Below are positions 45,631 to 54,549 of a stretch of DNA of 64,000 nt, piece after piece. Under the pieces are notes generated by a model. The model had not been told where the DNA came from. It saw only the letters and a program-made list of their open reading frames with translations, and ran no database searches. The DNA is taken from positions 62,001 to 126,000 of the forward strand of contig JAGBWD010000021.1 in assembly GCA_017629985.1 (NCBI GenBank), given 5' to 3'. Within the stretch, counting starts at the first letter, position 1. Every line of letters starts with the position of its first letter. The stretch is from Alistipes sp. Its GTDB lineage: Bacteria; Bacteroidota; Bacteroidia; Bacteroidales; Rikenellaceae. The translations under genes and the position numbers were made by a program.

Positions 45631-46893
45631 ATGAATTTTACTATTATTTTATGGGCAGTTATTGCCTTTCTTGCAGTAACACTCCTTTTGGTGGCACTGC
45701 TGCTCTTTGCAAAGGCAAAACTTACATCATCTGGTGCTGTAAAGATCAACATCAACGATGGTGATAAGGTGTTGGAGGTGGAGTCTGGTTCTACACTCCT
45801 AAACACACTCTCGGAGCAGGGTATTTTCCTTCCATCAGCTTGTGGTGGTAAGGGTGCTTGTGGTCAGTGCAAGTGTCAGGTAGTGTCAGGTGGTGGAGAG
45901 ATTCTTCCTACCGAGCGTGGCTTCTTCAACCGCCGTGAGATTAACGATGGTTGGCGTCTTGGTTGCCAGGTGAAGGTTAAGGAGGATATCGCTATCAAGG
46001 TTCCAGCATCTGTATTGAGCATTAAGAAGTGGGAGTGCGAGGTTGTTTCAAACAACAACGTTGCAACATTTATCAAGGAGTTCGTTGTTAAGCTCCCAGA
46101 GGGTGAGCATCTGAACTTCCGTTCTGGTGGTTATATCCAGATTGACGTTCCTGCAATCACTGTAGATTACAAGGATATCGATGTTGATCCAGAGTATCGC
46201 GAGGATTGGGAGAAGATGGGTGTCTTCAACCTTAAGATGGTTAATCCAGAGCCACAGGTGCGTGCTTATTCATGTGCTACATATCCTGCCGAGGGTGATA
46301 TCATCAAGCTTAACGTTCGTATTGCAACACCTCCATTTGATCGTGCAAAGAACGATTGGATGCCTGTTAATCCAGGTGTTTGCTCATCTTATATCTACTC
46401 GTTGAAGCCAGGTGATAAGATTATCATGTCGGGTCCTTTCGGTGAGTTCTTCTTGCCAGATAACCTTTCAGATGATCAGGAGCTTGTATTCATCGGTGGT
46501 GGTGCAGGTATGGCGCCTATGCGTTCACACATCATGCACCTCTTCAAGACTCTTAAGACTGGTCGTAAGGTTAATTTCTTCTACGGTGCGCGTTCTCTTA
46601 AGGAGGCTTTCTACCTTGATGACTACTATCAGATCGAGAAGGAGTTCCCTAACTTCAAGTTCCACTTGGCTCTCGACCGTCCAGATCCTGTAGCTGATGA
46701 GGCTGGTGTTCCATACGTAGCAGGCTTCGTACATAACGTTCTTTATGAGACATACCTCAAGAACCATGACGAGCCAGAGGGTATCATCTACCTAATGTGT
46801 GGACCTCCAATGATGGCGCAGTCTGTAGTTAATTTGTTGGATTCTCTTGGTGTTCCATCAGAGAATATCCTCTTTGATAACTTCGGCGCATAA
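45631..46893 (+). CDS. nqrF: Na+-NQR subunit F, NADH-oxidising
   Basis: 420 residues. An N-terminal helix (about 5-27), a plant-type 2Fe-2S domain with C71, C77, C80 and C112, then FAD-binding (VRAYSCATYPAEGD, GPFGEFFLP) and NADH-binding parts (VFIGGGAGMAPMRSH, YLMCGPPMM), ending in the usual DNFGA. It takes electrons from NADH on the cytoplasmic face. Last gene of the operon. Confidence 0.97.
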   Translation: MNFTIILWAVIAFLAVTLLLVALLLFAKAKLTSSGAVKININDGDKVLEVESGSTLLNTLSEQGIFLPSACGGKGACGQCKCQVVSGGGEILPTERGFFNRREINDGWRLGCQVKVKEDIAIKVPASVLSIKKWECEVVSNNNVATFIKEFVVKLPEGEHLNFRSGGYIQIDVPAITVDYKDIDVDPEYREDWEKMGVFNLKMVNPEPQVRAYSCATYPAEGDIIKLNVRIATPPFDRAKNDWMPVNPGVCSSYIYSLKPGDKIIMSGPFGEFFLPDNLSDDQELVFIGGGAGMAPMRSHIMHLFKTLKTGRKVNFFYGARSLKEAFYLDDYYQIEKEFPNFKFHLALDRPDPVADEAGVPYVAGFVHNVLYETYLKNHDEPEGIIYLMCGPPMMAQSVVNLLDSLGVPSENILFDNFGA

Positions 46894-46938
46894 ATCTCTT
46901 GAGATAGGACAGCATCTGCAGTCCATCCCAAATGTAAG

Positions 46939-46976
46939 ACCCCTCGGGTGGTGCTTTGTGTACCATGCCGAGGGGT
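46939..46976 (+). terminator. Probable terminator after nqrF
   Basis: Stem ACCCCTCGG (46939-46947) with CCGAGGGGT (46968-46976), 20-base loop, tail TCTTCATTT. The tail is weak. Confidence 0.6.
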
Positions 46977-47091
46977 TCTTCATTTGCGACAGCCCCCCAT
47001 CCGTAGACCTATACTAATAAATAAAGGTATGCTCTATTAGTGTGTAGTATCTTTTCACATGTTATACCTTTCACCTTTTGCCTCATTATGC

Positions 47092-47099
47092 TATCTTTG
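47092..47099 (+). promoter_or_regulatory. -7 box just upstream of the HAD gene
   Basis: TATCTTTG ends five bases before the ATG at 47104, so transcription would begin at or next to the start codon (leaderless mRNA). No good -33 was found. Confidence 0.45.
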
Positions 47100-47103
47100 C
47101 ACT

Positions 47104-47754
47104 ATGAAACCAAAACTTATAATCTTCGATTTTGATGGTACGCTGTGCGATACCCGTAGTAATATTATAATCGCCTTTAGAGCAACTATGGAGCGCCTGG
47201 GACTACCTCTGCGTAGCGAGGCGGCATGTGCTGCAACTATAGGCCTTACGCTCTTTGATGGTTTTAAGACACTATACCCCGAGTTTAGTGATGCCGAGGC
47301 GCAGCATGCTGTAGAGACCTATCGTGCTATCTTTGCGGAGCGTAGGGCGGAGCTTATGCCAGAGTTGTTTCCTGGTGTCCGTGAGACCCTCGATGCACTC
47401 TATCGCAGCGGCTATACGCTCTCCATCGCCTCCTCGCGCCTTACCGACTCCCTTATGCTGTTTATGCGCGAACATCACATAGATAACTACTTTAGCTATG
47501 TGGTAGGCTCCGATAGTGTCACAAAACATAAGCCCGCTGCCGAACCTACACTAAAGACCCTCCAGGCCCTAGACGTGAAGGCCTCGGAGGCTCTTGTTGT
47601 TGGAGATATGCCCGTAGATATCCTCATGGCGCGTAACGCTGGGGTGCGTAACGTAGGTGTTACGTGGGGTAATGCCTCGCGCGAGGAGCTAGAACAGGCC
47701 CAGGCAGATTATATTATCGATGCTATTGGCGAGCTGATAACTATCCTTGAGTAG
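47104..47754 (+). CDS. HAD-family hydrolase, phosphoglycolate phosphatase-like
   Basis: 216 residues from the ATG at 47104; 15 extra upstream codons overlap the -7 box and are unlikely. HAD motifs: I, FDFDGTLCDT; II, SIASSRLTDS (S for the T/S residue); III, K in VTKHKPAAEP; IV, VVGDMPVDILMARNAG. A helical cap lies between motifs I and II (C1 type), as in Gph/PGMB-like phosphatases. Substrate unknown. Confidence 0.9.
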   Translation: MKPKLIIFDFDGTLCDTRSNIIIAFRATMERLGLPLRSEAACAATIGLTLFDGFKTLYPEFSDAEAQHAVETYRAIFAERRAELMPELFPGVRETLDALYRSGYTLSIASSRLTDSLMLFMREHHIDNYFSYVVGSDSVTKHKPAAEPTLKTLQALDVKASEALVVGDMPVDILMARNAGVRNVGVTWGNASREELEQAQADYIIDAIGELITILE

Positions 47755-47833
47755 GATGCCACCAACTCTCTAACCATTGCACTCTGTATGCTCATGATTT
47801 GGTGAGTTATTAAAAAAAATTATGAATTGTTGA

Positions 47834-47864
47834 TTGATAAATCCGTTTTGTTTTCGTACCTTTG
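47834..47864 (+). promoter_or_regulatory. Promoter of the NifU-like/GGGtGRT operon
   Basis: TTG (47834-47836), 20 bases, TACCTTTG (47857-47864). Leader of about 100 bases before the ATG at 47973. Confidence 0.7.
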
Positions 47865-47972
47865 TCACGATTTGTGCATGAGAAAAAATCACTATCATAA
47901 TCTTTATTGATTATGTGAATCGATTAATGCAAATAAAGTATTGATATACAATAAATTAAAACTATTAAGACT

Positions 47973-48665
47973 ATGATTTACTCACACGAAGTTCAGCAGA
48001 TGTGCTGCGTGAAGAAGGGTGCAAACCACGAGTCAGCACCTATCCCAGAGGAGGGAAAATGGGTACGTGCAAAGGAGATTAAGGATATCTCTGGTCTTAC
48101 CCATGGTATTGGTTGGTGCGCTCCACAGCAGGGTGCGTGCAAGCTTACACTCAATGTTAAGGATGGTATCATCGAGGAGGCATTGGTAGAGACTATCGGT
48201 TGCTCTGGTATGACACACTCTGCAGCTATGGCGTCAGAGATTCTTCCAGGTAAGACAATCCTTGAGGCGTTGAATACTGACCTTGTATGTGACGCTATCA
48301 ATACCGCTATGCGCGAGTTGTTCAAGCAGATTGTTTACGGTCGTACACAGTCGGCATTCTCGGAGGGTGGTCTTGTTATTGGTGCATCATTGGAGGATCT
48401 TGGTAAGGGTCTTCGCTCACAGGTAGGTACTATGTTTGGTACTAACGCAAAGGGTACTCGCTACCTTGAGATGGCCGAGGGTTACTGTACACGTATGGCT
48501 CTTGACGCTAACGATGAGGTTATCGGTTACGAGTTCGTTCACCTTGGCAAGATGATGGACTTCATCAAGAAGGGCATCGAGCCAGCAGAGGCATTGGAAA
48601 AGGCAAAGGGTTCTTATGGCCGCTTCAACGATGCTGTTAAGTATATCGATCCTCGTCACGAGTAA
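47973..48665 (+). CDS. NifU/IscU-like iron-sulfur scaffold-type protein
   Basis: 230 residues, cytoplasmic. The part LTLNVKDGIIEEALVETIGCSGMTHSAAMASEIL resembles the NifU N-terminal/IscU core, where a Cys in G-C-x-G/A binds a cluster. Further cysteines sit at the N-terminus (QMCCVKK) and in GWCAPQQGACKL. It is followed 34 bases later by a GGGtGRT-family gene; the same pair occurs in many anaerobes by family knowledge. Cluster binding is a prediction. Codon bias suggests high expression. Confidence 0.75.
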   Translation: MIYSHEVQQMCCVKKGANHESAPIPEEGKWVRAKEIKDISGLTHGIGWCAPQQGACKLTLNVKDGIIEEALVETIGCSGMTHSAAMASEILPGKTILEALNTDLVCDAINTAMRELFKQIVYGRTQSAFSEGGLVIGASLEDLGKGLRSQVGTMFGTNAKGTRYLEMAEGYCTRMALDANDEVIGYEFVHLGKMMDFIKKGIEPAEALEKAKGSYGRFNDAVKYIDPRHE

Positions 48666-48699
48666 TCGGAGTTATTAACCATTAAATTTGAGAAAAATT

Positions 48700-49698
48700 A
48701 TGGCATTATTTGAGAGCTACGAGCGCAGAATCGAGAAGATCAACGCTGTGCTTGCACAATATGGTATTAAGTCTATTGAGGAGGCAAAGGCTATCTGCGA
48801 TGAGAAGGGTATCGACCCATACAAGATGTGTGAGGAGACACAGCCTATCTGCTTCGAGAACGCAAAGTGGGCATACGTTGTAGGTGCTGCTATCGCTATT
48901 AAGAAGGGTTGTACAAATGCTGCTGATGCTGCCGAGGCTATCGGTGAGGGTCTTCAGGCCTTCTGTATCAATGGTTCTGTAGCCGAGGATCGTAAGGTAG
49001 GTATCGGCCATGGTAACCTTGCAGCACGTCTTCTTCGCGAGGAGACACAGTGCTTTGCATTCCTTGCTGGTCACGAGTCATTCGCGGCAGCGGAGGGTGC
49101 TATTAAGATTGCGGAGATGGCTAACCGTGTACGTAAGAACCCATTGCGTGTTATCCTTAACGGTCTTGGTAAGGATGCTGCGAAGATTATCTCACGTATC
49201 AATGGCTTCACCTATGTTCGCACAGAGTTTGACTACTACACAGGTGAGGTTCATGAGGTTGAGACAATCTCATACTCTGAGGGTCTTCGTTCGAAGGTAC
49301 GTTGCTACGGTGTAGACGATGTTCGTGAGGGTGTAGCTGTTATGTGGAAGGAGGATGTAGATGTATCTATCACAGGTAACTCTACCAACCCTACACGTTT
49401 CCAGCACCCTGTAGCAGGTACATATAAGAAGGAGCGTACTTTGGCAGGTAAGAAGTACTTCTCTGTAGCTTCTGGTGGTGGTACAGGTCGTACATTGCAC
49501 CCAGATAACATGGGTGCAGGTCCTGCATCATACGGTATGACCGACACAATGGGTCGTATGCACTCTGACGCACAGTTTGCAGGTTCTTCATCAGTACCAG
49601 CACACGTTGAGATGATGGGCTTCCTTGGTATGGGTAACAACCCAATGGTAGGTGCAACTGTTGCTATTGCAGTAGCTATCCAGCAGGCAATGAACTAA
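48700..49698 (+). CDS. GGGtGRT-family protein
   Basis: 332 residues from the ATG at 48700; a TTG four codons upstream is not needed. Named for the conserved ASGGGTGRTLHPDN near residue 262. Other blocks are IGHGNLAARLLREE, FLAGHESFAAAEGA and VMWKEDVDVSITGNS. Molecular function is not established; it is linked to the NifU-like gene in one transcript. Its last 163 bp are repeated at 57415-57577, so its 3' end appears to be the attachment site of the downstream island. The gene is intact. Confidence 0.9.
   Translation: MALFESYERRIEKINAVLAQYGIKSIEEAKAICDEKGIDPYKMCEETQPICFENAKWAYVVGAAIAIKKGCTNAADAAEAIGEGLQAFCINGSVAEDRKVGIGHGNLAARLLREETQCFAFLAGHESFAAAEGAIKIAEMANRVRKNPLRVILNGLGKDAAKIISRINGFTYVRTEFDYYTGEVHEVETISYSEGLRSKVRCYGVDDVREGVAVMWKEDVDVSITGNSTNPTRFQHPVAGTYKKERTLAGKKYFSVASGGGTGRTLHPDNMGAGPASYGMTDTMGRMHSDAQFAGSSSVPAHVEMMGFLGMGNNPMVGATVAIAVAIQQAMN
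49536..49698 (+). repeat. Left direct repeat (att-like) of the island: 3' end of the GGGtGRT gene
   Basis: 163 bp matching 57415-57577 with five substitutions and no gaps. All five are at third codon positions and synonymous (ACA/ACT, GGT/GGC, CTT/CTC, GTT/GTG, GCA/GCG). The longest identical stretch near the stop is about 27 bp and includes the stop codon. Confidence 0.85.
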
Positions 49699-49746
49699 TT
49701 ACACGATCGGTAGCGTCAATTATTTGAAGCTATCTTGTGAATAGAT

Positions 49747-49781
49747 ATCCCCGTAATTCGTGAAGAGTTACGGGGATTTTT
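49747..49781 (+). terminator. Terminator after the GGGtGRT gene
   Basis: Stem ATCCCCGTAA (49747-49756) with TTACGGGGAT (49768-49777) and a T5 tail. It lies inside the island, so the element may supply the terminator for the host gene. Confidence 0.88.
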
Positions 49782-49869
49782 GTGTCTGTACAGACGAATG
49801 TATCAGGCTCCTCGTCAAGATGGTTGTGGCTATGATGAGATGTAAAATCTTCTATTTTTTGCTACTTAT

Positions 49870-49906
49870 CTGCTACCATTTTCCGATTTTCAGAATCTGG
49901 TAGCAG
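49870..49906. repeat. Inverted repeat between att-like site and integrase
   Basis: CTGCTACCA (49870-49878) and TGGTAGCAG (49898-49906), 19 bases apart. The stretch from 49782 to 49990 otherwise contains no gene that can be supported. A recombinase or regulator binding site is possible. Confidence 0.5.
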
Positions 49907-49990
49907 AAATCATTGTAACTAAATGTATATCGGCAAGATACGCTCTTTTTAACTTCGTGTTTCAAGGCTCATTAACCACCTATTTTTACT

Positions 49991-50761
49991 ATGAAACGAA
50001 GGAGTTTTGCTACCACTTTTTGTGTATCTCCGAGTAGAACACGCAGAAATGGCTTATCGCCCATCAATCTTACCATTAGTTATAATGGCTCACGGGCCAC
50101 TATGTCTACTGGTAGACAGGTAAAGTTTGAGGACTGGGACAACAAGAGACAACGAGTTAGAGGCAGCAGCGATGAGGCTAATGCTATAAACGATCATCTT
50201 CAGCTACTACGAACTAGGCTCTATGATAAGGAGAATGAACTATTGGAGCGTGGCTACATTGTAAATGCCAACATTCTGCGTGATGCGATGCTCGATAGAA
50301 TAGATACCTTGCAAGCAAAGAGCCTGATGCAACTATTTAGAGAGTACCTTGCCGATAGGAAGAGTGATATGGAGTGTGGCAAGATAGCGAAGGATACCTA
50401 TACGAATATAGAGCGAGCATACGAATTGGTGTTGATGTATCTCAAACATCGCTATAAGCGTAGCGATATGGCTCTATTGGAACTCAATCACTCGTTTATC
50501 GCCTCGTTCCATACATTCTTGCTCAACAACCGCAAGATGAAGCAGAACACATCGGTTAAGTCATTGCGGATACTCAAGCAGGTAATCAATGTGGCATTAG
50601 CTGATAGGCATCTAACTACAAATCCATTTGCGAAGTTTAAGATACAGCGTGAGGTTGTGGAGCGAGACTTTCTAACGCATGATGAGTTGGAGTGTATCAT
50701 CAACCACAGCTTCTCTACAAGCAGACTTGAACAAGCCAGGGATGTCTTTATTTTAAAATGA
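49991..50761 (+). pseudogene. Tyrosine recombinase/integrase, truncated before the catalytic domain
   Basis: 256 residues remain of a protein normally about 400. N-terminal arm-binding domain (about 1-100, INLTISYNGSRATMSTGRQV, FEDWDNKRQRVRG) and core-binding SAM-like domain (about 105-205, SFIASFHTFLLNNRKMKQNT, KQVINVALADRHLTTNPF). The catalytic domain begins (FLTHDELECI...LEQARDVF) and then breaks off at a TGA, so the R-H-R-Y active site is missing. Its place directly inside the left repeat fits the integrase of the island, now inactive. Confidence 0.88.
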
Positions 50762-50823
50762 TACCGAAACTCCCTGTATTTCCCCATAGTCTTTGCTATG
50801 TATAAAGGTAGTGTTAAATTAAG

Positions 50824-50854
50824 AGCCTGCCCAACAAAATCGTGGACAGGCCCT
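50824..50854 (-). terminator. Probable terminator of the STAND/TIR operon
   Basis: On the minus strand GGCCTGTCC pairs with GGGCAGGCT (one G-T pair) across a short loop, followed by CTTAATTT. It lies 12 bases past the STAND gene stop codon. Confidence 0.6.
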
Positions 50855-50865
50855 TATTAGTTTCT

Positions 50866-53800
50866 CTACTTCTGATATTTGAGATATCTCTCGATGATTT
50901 GTTCTTCGAACAAGGTTCTTGCAATCACCTTGTCAAACAACCTTATTCCTAATATTCCCTCAACACCTTTAAGGTGGATAATATCTTTGTAGATTGTTTT
51001 TCCACCCTCTGTTTCGAATGGAAGAAGTATTACATCCTTAGGCTTATCTCTACTCTCCTCTAAAGCCTTTACAAAGTCATCTAATGACTGCGTGCACTCC
51101 CAATCACACCACTTAAGAACAACGAAGTCGCCCTTGTAACCTTGCTTTGTCATATAGCCATCGTCACCATCATAGCCATCTGTAGATGCTATAACTATAA
51201 TATTCGTTGCATATATCTTGTTGTAGTATTTATGGTAATGCTCCTCAAACAACTCATACTGCTTGGTAGTTATCGGTTCTTGGAATATTGTGGACCAGTT
51301 GACATCAGCAAGATTAAATTCGATCACTCGCATACTGGTAAGGTTGAGACACAATACATCGCCGCCATAAGCGAAGTTTTTACAAGAGTAGTCCTCCTCC
51401 CCAAAAGCAATACCTTTACTTGACCTCAACAAAACTCCGTAGCATACATTGTCATTTTCCACATATTCAATGAATACTGCCTCCTTATCTCGAGGTCCGC
51501 TATACATCTCCGGATATAGACACATCTTAGAGATCTTGTTGCCATCAACATCGCAAGGGTGCTTACTATATCCATTTTCTTCCTGTTTGAAGAACTGCGT
51601 TGCGCCTGAAATAGGGAAATTGAATCTAGATAATCCGTAAACTCCATCTCTATTTCTTTCATTTGTCCTTGCATTCTTGAAATAGACAGCTCTCAATCCC
51701 TCACCAACATCATATTCCGCAATAGTATTCCCGTACTGATCGAGTGTTTCAGATCTTATAGCTATCAATACTTTGTTTGCATTGTATGTGCGAATCTCTT
51801 TCTTCCATCTTGCCGGAAGATATCTTGTAGTACTGAATAGTGATATACCATCTCGACCATAATAGACTACGCTATCGCTCTCTTCGTAATATTCTGATGA
51901 TTTCTCACTACCATTATCGCTATAGCAATGTACTACTTTGTGCCAATTGCGATCATCTTCGTATGGCGTAATACCATCCAATTCGTAAAAAGCAGTCTCA
52001 ACAGTTCTGCCCTGATCGTCATAGACAGTATTTTGGACATATTCATAATCATAGAATCGGCCTTCGAATCGAGTCGTCTCTACTCTATCTACCTTAGAGA
52101 ATTGGTAGACTCCAATTGTATCCCCGTTTTCAATATCGATATAAACCTCTTTTATACGGTTATCCTCGTTACCAAACAACATTCTATAATCTTTAATTCT
52201 ACCATCCTCATTCTCGTAATAGTACAACTGATTACCTCTATCGTCAAATATTACTTTTTCCTCTTTTATCAGTTGCTTCTCACCGTTATAATATTGCCAA
52301 AGTATTGAATTTTCATTGTCATCATATGTTGTTATTCTTATATAAAACGGTCTTTCAGCCGGCTTACCATTATCCCATAATGTTAACTTTATTTCTCTAC
52401 CATAATGGTCATATTCATAGGTGATGCGGGAATATCCCCCACTCACCGCCTTCTCTCGTCCATATTGATCAACAGAGATGGCTTCCATCAAACGAAAGCC
52501 ATTGTACTTCATTATCATACCACAATTCCCCGCTATATCAATCATTCTCTTTCCATATATATTCAAAGAAGATATTGATATCATTTGTCCAAGATTGTCA
52601 TATTCGTAGTACACTTGGTACGCACCATCTGCATTTGTTGATGGATTGCCTTCGAGATCGAAATACTCAATACGCTGGTCGTAGCCTCTACTATCACGAG
52701 TAATTTTTACAAATTTGTACTTATCATCGCTTAATATCGCAAGTGGTAGACCTAACGCATCTACATATGTGCCATATTGCTTTTCACCATTAGTCTGCGG
52801 ACAATTAGTATAATTGACTGCATAAAGCAAATTATCATTTTCATCATAAGCTCGCTCCTGTAGAATCAAGCTATCCACCTCTGGATTCTTAGCAAATTGC
52901 AACTTACAGGCGTTGCTAAAGACACTTTTTGCCCCCTCGTGTGAGCCTGGCGTAAGATATGAACCTAAGGTACTTGGATGCAATTTACCATATCTATTTA
53001 CACATTCAATCGATGTATAAGCCTTAGTTCGCAAACCTCGTTTCTTAAATACATAGTGGTAAGTTCGAAACATTGCCTCTTTTCTTGAAAGGCGTTCAAC
53101 ACCAACAAAGCGTCCCCATCGTTTTGTAGTACTAGCATAGCGCTCTGTTACGGGCATATAATATGCTGCATAAATTGCAAATGCCGACAAGAGTAGTATT
53201 ATAATACTTGACACAAAACCCACTCTCTGTTTCCTGAGAGCCTTCAACCTTCTCGCTTGGTCAGCAAGTTTTATCTTCTCTAAACGCTCGTCGCGATTAC
53301 GCACAACAACTGGACAAAGGGAGTCGTGGACAAACTCGAGACGGAGTATTCCTGTATGGTTGAATCGACGAAGAATCTTCTTGTCATCGCATAGATAATC
53401 AAGCTCCTCCTTGGTTACATTACCCGAGCTCAAAGCATCATCGACCGTAATATTGTCGCGACGACCCTGACCAGTAAGAAGCATATCCTCTAAATACTCG
53501 ACTGTCGAAGTTGAAAGTGCAGATATTGCTTCGTGGTAGAAGTTGTATATAATCTCGCCAGCCTTCTGCTCGACCAACTCTTTGGTTATATGTTGTCCAC
53601 TATTAGCATCATATAGACGGTTGAGATAGAGGGATAGTACCGCCGAATCAACCTCAATCTCGGGCACTCCATCGAGCTTGAAACCAACTCGACCTGTGAC
53701 TTTCTCGATGATGAGTTTTGCAACATCCTCATCAATCAGTCCCTGAATTGGGCGGAGGATAATTTGCGATGCCTGTTCCTCGTTGATAGGGCGAAGTCCA

Positions 53801-54549
53801 AACCTATTGTGTTTAAGCGACGGGATGTTGGCGCTGTAAAACTCAAACTCCGACAAGTAATCCTCTCGGATAGTGAAAACAAAGTGAGCCTCATTATCGG
53901 TCACATACTCAGGAAGTACGCACTCGTCAATATTGAGCCCTGCAAAAAGATTTTCACTTTCGTCAGTTTGCGAGGCTTTGTCTTCATCTACGACTACCGA
54001 ACTGATGTGAGACTGGAGCTCTGTAGGCATAATATCGTTTAACAAATCGGCTAATTGCGCGAATATTGCTTGTCGCATTTTAGCATCGTCTTGCAATGTA
54101 AAAATCTCTTCGAACTGATCGAATATCAACAAAAGCTTTGTGCGATTGCCTTCGTTGTCGTGGAATGTATGACGATGAAAATATTCGTACAAAGTTTCAT
54201 TTTCGGGTTGACGACTCTCCAATACCTCCTTGACATTCACTACACCCAACCCCTCGGCTATAGCCTCTTTGATTTGACAAATGTAGGGCTCGGAATCCTT
54301 GTGTGCCAAGCGAATAACGACAGGCATAAAGCCTGCTCGTCGAGCAGCCGGCAAGATACCTGCATTAAGAATCGATGACTTGCCAATACCACTTCTTCCA
54401 TATAGAAGTGTCTCGGTATTATTAAGTATACACTGCGACAGTGCGCGAATATCATTATCTCGTCCGTATATTATTTCACCCTCTTTGTAGGATTCGAGTC
54501 CTCGCCAGGGATTTTTTCTAATATTCTCACCCATAACTTTAGTCTTCAT
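50866..54549 (-). CDS. STAND-family ATPase with transmembrane segment and RHS/YD-like repeats
   Basis: 1227 residues; the ATG at 54534 (residue 6) is an alternative start. The N-terminal nSTAND1-type NTPase (about 13-420) begins NPWRGLESYKEGE and has Walker A G51-RSGIGK-S58 and Walker B LLLIFDQFEE at about 139-148. A hydrophobic segment at about 443-466 (GFVSSIIILLLSAFAIYAAYY) should span the membrane. Residues about 580-960 carry many tyrosine-rich units like YDENDNLLY, YEYDNLGQMIS, YEYDHYGREIKL and VYDDQGRTVETAFY, as in RHS/YD repeats. The C-terminal 100 residues are perhaps PDZ-like. It overlaps the upstream SIR2-TIR gene by 11 bases. Likely role: the sensor/switch ATPase of a defence system, by analogy with other STAND immune proteins. 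Confidence 0.8.
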   Translation of the reverse strand: MKTKVMGENIRKNPWRGLESYKEGEIIYGRDNDIRALSQCILNNTETLLYGRSGIGKSSILNAGILPAARRAGFMPVVIRLAHKDSEPYICQIKEAIAEGLGVVNVKEVLESRQPENETLYEYFHRHTFHDNEGNRTKLLLIFDQFEEIFTLQDDAKMRQAIFAQLADLLNDIMPTELQSHISSVVVDEDKASQTDESENLFAGLNIDECVLPEYVTDNEAHFVFTIREDYLSEFEFYSANIPSLKHNRFGLRPINEEQASQIILRPIQGLIDEDVAKLIIEKVTGRVGFKLDGVPEIEVDSAVLSLYLNRLYDANSGQHITKELVEQKAGEIIYNFYHEAISALSTSTVEYLEDMLLTGQGRRDNITVDDALSSGNVTKEELDYLCDDKKILRRFNHTGILRLEFVHDSLCPVVVRNRDERLEKIKLADQARRLKALRKQRVGFVSSIIILLLSAFAIYAAYYMPVTERYASTTKRWGRFVGVERLSRKEAMFRTYHYVFKKRGLRTKAYTSIECVNRYGKLHPSTLGSYLTPGSHEGAKSVFSNACKLQFAKNPEVDSLILQERAYDENDNLLYAVNYTNCPQTNGEKQYGTYVDALGLPLAILSDDKYKFVKITRDSRGYDQRIEYFDLEGNPSTNADGAYQVYYEYDNLGQMISISSLNIYGKRMIDIAGNCGMIMKYNGFRLMEAISVDQYGREKAVSGGYSRITYEYDHYGREIKLTLWDNGKPAERPFYIRITTYDDNENSILWQYYNGEKQLIKEEKVIFDDRGNQLYYYENEDGRIKDYRMLFGNEDNRIKEVYIDIENGDTIGVYQFSKVDRVETTRFEGRFYDYEYVQNTVYDDQGRTVETAFYELDGITPYEDDRNWHKVVHCYSDNGSEKSSEYYEESDSVVYYGRDGISLFSTTRYLPARWKKEIRTYNANKVLIAIRSETLDQYGNTIAEYDVGEGLRAVYFKNARTNERNRDGVYGLSRFNFPISGATQFFKQEENGYSKHPCDVDGNKISKMCLYPEMYSGPRDKEAVFIEYVENDNVCYGVLLRSSKGIAFGEEDYSCKNFAYGGDVLCLNLTSMRVIEFNLADVNWSTIFQEPITTKQYELFEEHYHKYYNKIYATNIIVIASTDGYDGDDGYMTKQGYKGDFVVLKWCDWECTQSLDDFVKALEESRDKPKDVILLPFETEGGKTIYKDIIHLKGVEGILGIRLFDKVIARTLFEEQIIERYLKYQK

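Noticed and set aside
47059..47103. N-terminal extension of the HAD protein (MLYLSPFASLCYLCT)
   Set aside because: It overlaps the -7 promoter box and adds nothing to the fold, which starts at KPKLIIFDFDGT.
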